Source of the DNA: Bugula neritina
Taxonomy: Eukaryota; Bryozoa; Gymnolaemata; Cheilostomatida; Bugulidae
Reading direction: 5' to 3'
NCBI GenBank assembly: GCA_964035545.1
Contig: OZ037767.1
Location: 299,001-363,000 of the forward strand
DNA length: 64,000 nucleotides
The translations under genes were made by a program, and so were the position numbers. The notes beneath the pieces were generated by a model. The model was not told the origin of the DNA. It was given only the letters and a program-made list of their open reading frames with translations, and ran no database searches. This document shows positions 58,101-64,000 of the stretch, in pieces (the first letter of the stretch is position 1; the number at the start of each line of letters is the position of its first letter).

Positions 58101-60669
58101 AGACACACTCACTAAAGTTACATAGTGATATAAATATCACAGCTGTGACATACTATCTATATTATAAGTTATGACTTAAACAGGATGTGAATTCATTAAA
58201 CCCATTGCTGGGTCACTTCTTACAAGGAAAACATAAAAATATGATTGTCCTGTTAAAAATAACTTATCTATAGTGACTAATGCAATGCAATTCCCACAGC
58301 ACACACACCTCTTTAATGTTATTGAGAAGAAAATTACATAATTTGAACTTTTACTTTCTACGAATTGTAAACAGGGGTGTAACCCAGGGGTATATGTAAC
58401 CAGGGGTACGTAAACAGGGGGGTAACTTAGGGGTATGTAAACAGGGGGGTAATTTAGGGTAGTGAATGAGGTCACACCACAAAACAATATTGGTTGATTT
58501 TCTCTCTCATGTTGTCCCTACGTGTATTACTACAGTATATTACAATATATACAGTATAATAGAGCATAATATAGTATAATATATTACAGTATAATATATT
58601 ACGGTATATTACAGTATAATATAATATAGTATATTACAGTATAATATATTATAGTATAACAGCTGCACAGCTGACAGAGAAAGCTGTGTTACAGGTATAA
58701 GGTAGTCCCAGGGTAGTTTAATTACAGACAATATAAATATTAAATATTACTTTAAAGTGTGTTTTAGTAATTATAGAAAAACAGTTGACATCCACGCCTC
58801 CTCCTCTCCTCCACTTAATTGGAACTGACAAAACTAATCACACAAAACTACAAGTTAATTGACACTTAAACTATATCTCAGACTATTGTAAACTATATCT
58901 TAGACTATTTGTTCAATAGTTGCTGTATTTACAGAGCAAAGTGATAGACGTGTGAGTTTAGCAAGTTGCGGCACAAACAGGAAGAGGAAGTGACATCATT
59001 ACCTTTCTTGTAGGCACAACTCTGACAGTAGTGAGAGCCAGGCTGGTGCACGGAGGTCTTACAGATGCGACATTTCTCGAACCCTTTCTGGTGAGGGTTA
59101 AATCTGTTCTTCTTTGAGGTCATAGCCTTGTTCTCCCCAACCACCCTGCCGCCCCCATCTACAGTGTGCAGACACAAGTGAGAACACGGGCTAAAGTTAT
59201 AAAACTTATTATTCAGTAACTTCAGAGAAATGTGGAAGAAATGTGGGAGTGGTAGTCAAGCTGAGAGAGACCAGCCATTCAACATTCTACGTAACGTCAC
59301 TAGACCAGCTGACTTGATACTCATCAGACAGGAAGTGTGAGTAGCACAAAGGTACATCAGCGCTGACACAGCACTGCTGCCTGTGACAGCACTGACCTCT
59401 ACGCCAGAGTTGTGCTCAGTGAGAAGGAAACCCCCAGGGCATTGCATTGCTGCACAGAGTGCAGGTGATTCACAAACACAAAGGAGTTGCACCGATACAG
59501 AGGAAGTGTTTGTTAGTAGGTGTGTCTTGAGCGGCAGCAGGCGTGGCTATGACTCTCGGGTCAGCGAACACAGCGAGATAGTGACGTCTGAAGGAAACAG
59601 TTAGTGGGTCAGTAATGCTGCAAACAGTTAGTGGGTCAGTAACGCTGCAAACAGTTAGTGATTCACCAAAAGTAGAGGAAACAGATGTGGACACACGAAT
59701 AATAGAGAATGCAATGATGTATATGAATATATCTAATAACCAAAACTGGCTCAGTGAGTAGAAGCAGTAGAGGCTCCTGGTGTATGTATTTCCCTGCAGA
59801 GTATTTTACGAGGAGATAACTCCTAATACAATGATATAGATTCAGAGTTATGTGTTGTTAGTAACACCCCATTCTCCCCCTTGTGACAACCTAGTATCCA
59901 CCCCTGTGAGAACCCCAGTCTCCACCCCTGTGAGAACCCCAGTATCCACCCCTGTGAGAACCCCTGAGGTAAGAGCTAAGTACTGGGCCTCTCACCATAC
60001 TGGTAACACACTATTATGATAGAGTATTATAACCTGTTACCAGACAATATTATAGTTACCTGTGGTATTTCTAGCACCAGTTTTCCACGGATCAGGTGTT
60101 ATCACTTTACCCAGCTTAGTTTGACCTGCAAAATATAGTCGTACTCATAGTTACAGTGATATACTCATAGTCACAGTGATATACTCATAGTTACAGTGAT
60201 ATACTCATAGTTACAGTGATATACTCATAGTTACAGTGATATACTCATAGTTAGAGTGACATAGTCGTAGTTACAGTGATATACTCATAGTCACAGTGAC
60301 ATACTCATAGTTAGAGTGATATACTCATAGTTACAGTGACATAGTCATAGTTACAGTGATATACTCATAGTTACAGTGATATACTCATAGTCACAGTGAT
60401 ATACTCATAGTTACAGTGATATACTCATAGTTACAGTGATATACTCATAGTTACAGTGATATACTCATAGTCACAGTGACATACTCATAGTTAGAGTGAT
60501 ATACTCATAGTTACAGTGGCATAGTCATAATTACAGTGATATACTCATAGTTACAGTGGCATAGTCATAGTTACAGTGGCATAGTCATAGTTACAGTGGC
60601 ATAGTCATAGTTAGAATTACTGTAGTGATAGCCATATAAGTGACTATACTTACACTTTTCACACACCAT
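55132..60669 (-). CDS. CRIPT: CRIPT (cysteine-rich PDZ-binding protein), complete, 4 exons
   Basis: CRIPT is a small zinc-binding protein. It was described as a ligand of the third PDZ domain of PSD-95 and is also reported with the minor spliceosome. Exons: 60669-60654, 60125-60060, 59158-59003, 55196-55132; phases match and the product is 100 residues (human 101). CxxC-type metal sites are intact: CEKC at 3-6, CRIC, CQSC and CAMC. Other hallmarks are KVITPDPWKTGARNTT, GENKAMTSKK and SVHQPGSHYCQSCAYKKG. The C terminus is KQSST instead of the vertebrate KQTSV, so the terminal PDZ-ligand residue is Thr, not Val. Intron 3 is 3.8 kb and contains at least four minisatellites. A minus-strand AATAAA lies at 54766-54761. 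Confidence 0.94.
55415..55680. repeat. Minisatellite, 14-bp unit, CRIPT intron 3
   Basis: About 19 copies of GGTATATTATACAT with ACTT and ATAG variants. The unit contains the palindrome ATGTATAATATAC in imperfect form. Confidence 0.93.
55890..56150. repeat. Minisatellite, 14-bp unit, CRIPT intron 3
   Basis: About 18 copies of TTTTACTGTGTATA, unrelated to the neighbouring 14-bp array. Confidence 0.93.
56190..57240. other. CRIPT intron 3, unique part
   Basis: Non-repetitive AT-rich sequence apart from four copies of a 10-bp unit (ACAGGTAGAA) at 57078-57125. No exon seen. Confidence 0.4.
57245..57480. repeat. Minisatellite, ~33-bp unit, CRIPT intron 3
   Basis: About seven copies of a purine-rich unit containing GAGAGTAGAGTACTGACAGT, with internal length variation. 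Confidence 0.88.
57861..58115. repeat. Minisatellite, 15-bp unit, CRIPT intron 3
   Basis: About 17 copies of ACTACAGCTACACTG/C. The period is divisible by three, so several frames on both strands are open and repetitive. Confidence 0.93.
58120..58928. other. CRIPT intron 3, 3'-distal part, no exon seen
   Basis: Contains a run of CAGGGGGGTAACTTAGGGGTA-like copies (58370-58460) and ATATTACAGTATA repeats (58530-58660). A Cys-coding stretch near 58315 (minus) was tested as the CRIPT last exon and rejected. Confidence 0.4.
59240..59610. other. GC-richer island within CRIPT intron 2
   Basis: Markedly less AT-rich than its surroundings and open in frames on both strands. A plus-strand candidate exon runs from after CGCTGACACAG to TGCAG|GTGATT (59462). 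No family is recognised. It could be a nested gene, a regulatory island or an old mobile-element fragment. Confidence 0.3.
60138..60610. repeat. Minisatellite, 20-bp unit, CRIPT intron 1
   Basis: About 23 copies of AGTTACAGTGATATACTCAT with GACATAG, GGCATAG and TTAGAG variants. It fills intron 1, starting about 12 bp from the exon-2 acceptor. Confidence 0.93.
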
Positions 60670-61254
60670 ACTTCAGTCACCTTTCAGGTTAACTTCTGTA
60701 ACAAATACATAACAAAGGATGAAATATCTGTTCTGCTGAACTGAGAGAAGTACAGCTGCTGATTGGAGCAAATATTCAAACATACATCACTTCCTGTATG
60801 AGGGAGGAAAGATGTCAACTACCACTAGTTAATGCTATTCAACTCACTGAACAACTTGTTTTTATGTTACAGTGTTCTTGAAATTGTTGACTAACGGTAG
60901 AAAAAGATGTTCAACTGATTCTATATAAAAATAATTATAATATCAACATGAAAATATTTATAAGTATATAAACACACTAAAACAAAAATGAACCAACATT
61001 AATGATGAATGATTTTTACTTATAGTTACACTTAGAGTTATAGTATTACTATTACATTTACAATAACTAATTGAGTAATAGTATTAGTTTGATGATAGAA
61101 GTTGAAGTTATATTTGTAAGTTATACTTGGTCTTGTAGCTATTTTAATTGACCGCTATTTATAATTCATAACTCAATGTCATCATCATGTTCATATTGAT
61201 TGTTGTTATTGCACTTGTAGTTGTAGTGAAGTTGTACTACTAGTATTAGTACTA

Positions 61255-61256
61255 AC

Positions 61257-61297
<41 letters not shown>

Positions 61298-61391
61298 CTT
61301 GTAGTTGTAGTACTAGTAGTAGTTTTACTACGTCTACTTCATCTTCAATTTCAATTTGTAGTTGTACTTTAACTTCAACTTCACTACTAGT

Positions 61392-61424
<33 letters not shown>

Positions 61425-61515
61425 GTAGTAGTAGTAGTAGTAGTAGTACAGTAGTAGTAGTAGTACAGTAGTAGTAGTACTAGTACTACTACTAGTAGTA
61501 GTAGTACTTGTACCT
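61255..61515. repeat. (TAG)n/(CTA)n inverted trinucleotide array
   Basis: GTAGTAGTAG runs alternate with CTACTACTAC runs, so the segment can fold on itself. It lies in the CRIPT-DDX28 intergenic region. Confidence 0.9.
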
Positions 61516-61736
61516 GTGGCTGTAGTATGACTATTACTATTAGTATTAGTATTACTATATAATTATAAACGATAGGAAGAACACTCACCAACAATAAAAT
61601 GAAATGCAGTATTTTAAATCTATGACTATAATTTGAAAATAAAATAATACAAGGGTGAGTTGAATTTACTACTTGAGTTAAATTTAAGAAGCAAACATTT
61701 GAGCTTCTAGCGATAGTTGTTCGTCTAAGTGAATTG

Positions 61737-61884
61737 TTTTATAAGCAGATTTGGCTTAGGGGTGAATGAGTGTAGTAGTTTAGGGTTCTCAAATTTGGAG
61801 TTGAAGCGTCTAACTTCAGACTTGAGAATCCTAAACTACTGCACTCAGTAACCCCCAACTTGGAGCTGCTTATAGAATAATTTT
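61737..61884. repeat. Imperfect inverted repeat with ~72-bp arms
   Basis: 61737-61808 and 61810-61884 are about 80% complementary (for example TGTAGTAGTTTAGGGTTCTC against GAGAATCCTAAACTACTGCA), with almost no loop. Looks like a foldback or MITE-like element. Confidence 0.8.
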
Positions 61885-62590
61885 GTTTTAACTATTTTAT
61901 AAGCCAAGTTACCTAAATAATTGCATGGAAAATTTTCGGGAGGCCTTATTTTAGTATTCCAGTATAGAGCGTTTAGTATTTCTAGGGCTAAGCATTCTGC
62001 CTTCTTTGTAACGCTACAAGGTTGCTGTTATATTTAAGAGTTGCGAATAGAGTGTGCTGTTTTGTAGTAACATTCATGCTTAGAAATAAAGTTCCCATTT
62101 ATTCCTATGTCAAATGATATAAGAATATCAAATAATGTAATACTATTTGCAATGAGATTTAAAATACAATTTATAATCACAGTGGTCGGGCATACGTGAG
62201 ACAGTTGTCGCCACGATAAGTGGCAGTGGGCAGATTTGCGCCCTAATGCTAGAAGCTAATACTAATACTAATAGTAATTCATAAACTTAATAATATTAAT
62301 TCATAATTCATTAATTGTGATCTGTCATCTTAAAATATGAATTAAAATTTTAATCATAATATAAAGTTAAGCTCTTCATATTGCTTTAAGTTCAAGTTAT
62401 AGTTTAATAATTATAATAATAATATTTAATAATATTAGTTGTTTACTTTTACTTTTAGATTGCAGAAAAACAGATTGGCTGTCTTAGATTTTGTCTCCCA
62501 TATTTGTACAAGTTTCGAATGTATGAGTAAGACTTTGGATGACTGCTAATTTCCTAATTCAAAAGTGAAACCTGAAAAAAAGAACGGAAA

Positions 62591-64000
62591 ATGAATGCAG
62601 TTGCAGTGCCAGGTGTTAGATCAAGTAATTATGTAGTGAAAAGAGTGCAAACAATTTTAAACGTAAGTAATCCAAATATTTCTAAAAACGTATTCTTAAA
62701 CAATAAGAATGTAAGCATAGTATTGCTATTAGTTATACTTTTTGAAACTTATTGCTTACTGAAATTAAAATGTACAGCTAATCACTAATCGTCTTCAGTA
62801 TCAGTGTGAGTTGTCACTGACTCAGCAACTAGGTAAACAAGCTTTAATTAATTATTATTTATATGACTGATTTTCTGTTTGAAGTCAAATTGAAGTTGTA
62901 CTGAACCAGAGAGAATAGAGAATAAATTATTTTTCACTAATAATATCCATGTCTATTGGATTATGTTCAGTTCTAAAACTGGAACTATATTGGAATCATA
63001 CAAATGTTACTTCATGAGACAGATATGCACCGATTTCTGTAGAGGCTGCAGCACACCATGACGCTGTCCAAGTCTAAGAAATCTCTGCCAGAAGTTACCA
63101 TACCACAATATATTTTGAAAAAGCGGCGAGAGAAGATTCGGAAAAGAGCCGAGAGTCGTATCGAGAGAAAGGCTACTAACTCACCTCTTATCATTTCCTG
63201 TAAGCGCAAAGAGCTGAATCATTACCGAGACAACATTTACGTTGAGAACGAACAAGATACGATCCCGCTAAAGTTCTTAGCTTCTGGGGGCTGGCTGCAT
63301 TACAAGTCAAAGGGAGATTACTTCTCAATCAATCCACATGCAAAGGTGAATAGCAGTGGTTCTTGAGTTAGTGGGTAGTTGGGACGTGTGATATAGTGTG
63401 TGGTGGTGTGAGGTATAAGTAAGGTAGTGTGAGGTATAAGTAAGGTAGTGTGAGGTATAAGTAAGGTAGTGTGAGGTATAAGTAAGGTAGTGTGAGGTAT
63501 AAGTAAGGTAGTGTGAGGTATAAGTAAGGTAGTGTGAGGTATAAGTAAGGTAGTGTGAGGTATAAGTAAGGTAGTGTGTGGTATAAGTAAGGTAGTGTGA
63601 GGTATAAGTAAGGTAGTGTGAGGTATAAGTAAGGTAGTGTGAGGTATAAGTAAGGTAGTGTGAGGTATAAGTAAGGTAGTGTGAGGTATAAGTAAGGTAG
63701 TGTGAGGTATAAGTAAGGTAGTGTGAGGTGTAAGTAAGGTAGAGGTATAAGTAAGGTAGTGTGAGGTATAAGTAAGGTGGTGTGAGGTATAAGTAAGGTA
63801 GTGTGAGGTATAAGTAAGGTAGTGTGAGGTATAAGTAAGGTAGTGTGAGGTATAAGTAAGGTAGAGGTATAAGTAAGGTAGTGTGAGGTATAAGTAAGGT
63901 AGTGTTATCATGATCTACTTAATACGCTGTAGAAAGATTATCTCCATAAATATAAGAAGTTTTCTGACCTGGGACTGGGTGATCCGATACTGGATGTCAT
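62591..64000 (+). CDS. DDX28: DDX28-like mitochondrial DEAD-box helicase, N-terminal exons (runs off the window)
   Basis: DDX28 is a mitochondrial DEAD-box protein for large mitoribosomal subunit assembly. Exons: 62591-62662, 63043-63345, 63933-64000 (partial), all phase 0. Residues 30 onward resemble the DDX28 leader as I recall it: LPEVTIPQYILKKRREK, PLIISCKRKELNHY, LASGGWLHYKSKGDYFSI and KFSDLGLGDPILDV, the last being the start of the Q-motif region. Exon 1 (MNAVAVPGVRSSNYVVKRVQ...) is basic, lacks acids and would serve as the mitochondrial presequence; its joining to exon 2 is inferred from GTAAGT and TTTCTGTAG with the frame kept. Without exon 1, translation could start at the ATG at 63058. 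DEAD and helicase motifs lie beyond the window. Confidence 0.8.
63405..63905. repeat. Minisatellite, 21-bp unit, DDX28 intron 2
   Basis: About 24 copies containing GTGTGAGGTATAAGTAAGG; two copies lack part of the unit (near 63740 and 63865). It fills the intron up to about 27 bp from the acceptor. Confidence 0.93.

Larger units (their letters stand above)
60670..62590. other. Divergent spacer between CRIPT and DDX28
   Basis: CRIPT (minus) and DDX28 (plus) start at its two ends, so promoters for both should lie here. It contains the trinucleotide array and hairpin listed separately. No TATA box is clear. Confidence 0.5.

Noticed and set aside
58176-58487. CRIPT last exon at 58315 (minus), with a CVCC/CAV-like stretch
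   Set aside because: The phase does not join exon 3 and the frame stops without the family tail. The exon at 55196-55132 joins in phase and gives GICAMCGKK.

Overview
The window reads as nuclear DNA of an invertebrate metazoan with the standard code: small coding exons with canonical GT-AG introns, a tRNA-Lys with a Pol III stop, AT-rich spacers, and animal orthologues (NTAQ1, TSNAX, CRIPT, DDX28). The species cannot be fixed from sequence alone. The most striking feature is the very high load of minisatellites. Almost every intron and spacer holds its own tandem array (units of 11-47 bp), and several arrays start exactly at an exon edge.

Layout. 1-5.9 kb: spacer made of minisatellites. 5.9-8.0 kb: NTAQ1 (minus, 5 exons, complete). 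9.3-23.2 kb: a composite of mobile DNA lying between ~440-bp inverted arms. It contains a complete, very young Ty3/gypsy LTR retrotransposon (9689-17133, minus; gag, pol, and a third zinc-finger ORF), a perfect 123-bp inverted repeat, AT satellite and a 3.2-kb TIR-bounded element. 23.4-29.0 kb: TSNAX/Trax (plus, 7 exons, complete). 30.7-41.0 kb: a convergent, complete 14-exon gene for an 895-residue LRR single-pass membrane protein (minus). 41.9 kb: tRNA-Lys(UUU). 44.8-47.2 kb: a 4-exon gene for a 145-residue secreted protein with dibasic sites that I do not recognise (minus). 49.2-50.8 kb: a predicted 79-residue protein (plus). 55.1-60.7 kb: CRIPT (minus, 4 exons, complete). 62.6 kb to the edge: the first three exons of a DDX28-like mitochondrial DEAD-box helicase (plus, runs off the window).

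All gene models were built by hand from splice signals, reading-phase agreement and family similarity recalled from memory; no alignment was run. For NTAQ1, TSNAX, LRR, CRIPT and the secreted protein, every exon junction keeps phase and the exon lengths sum to a whole number of codons. The host genes are unrelated housekeeping or membrane functions (N-degron deamidation, C3PO RNase, PDZ/zinc protein, mitoribosome helicase) and form no operon-like system. The items that look newest are the retroelement's frameshift signal with its extra zinc-finger ORF, the minisatellites that copy splice donors or a stop codon, and the unrecognised secreted precursor.
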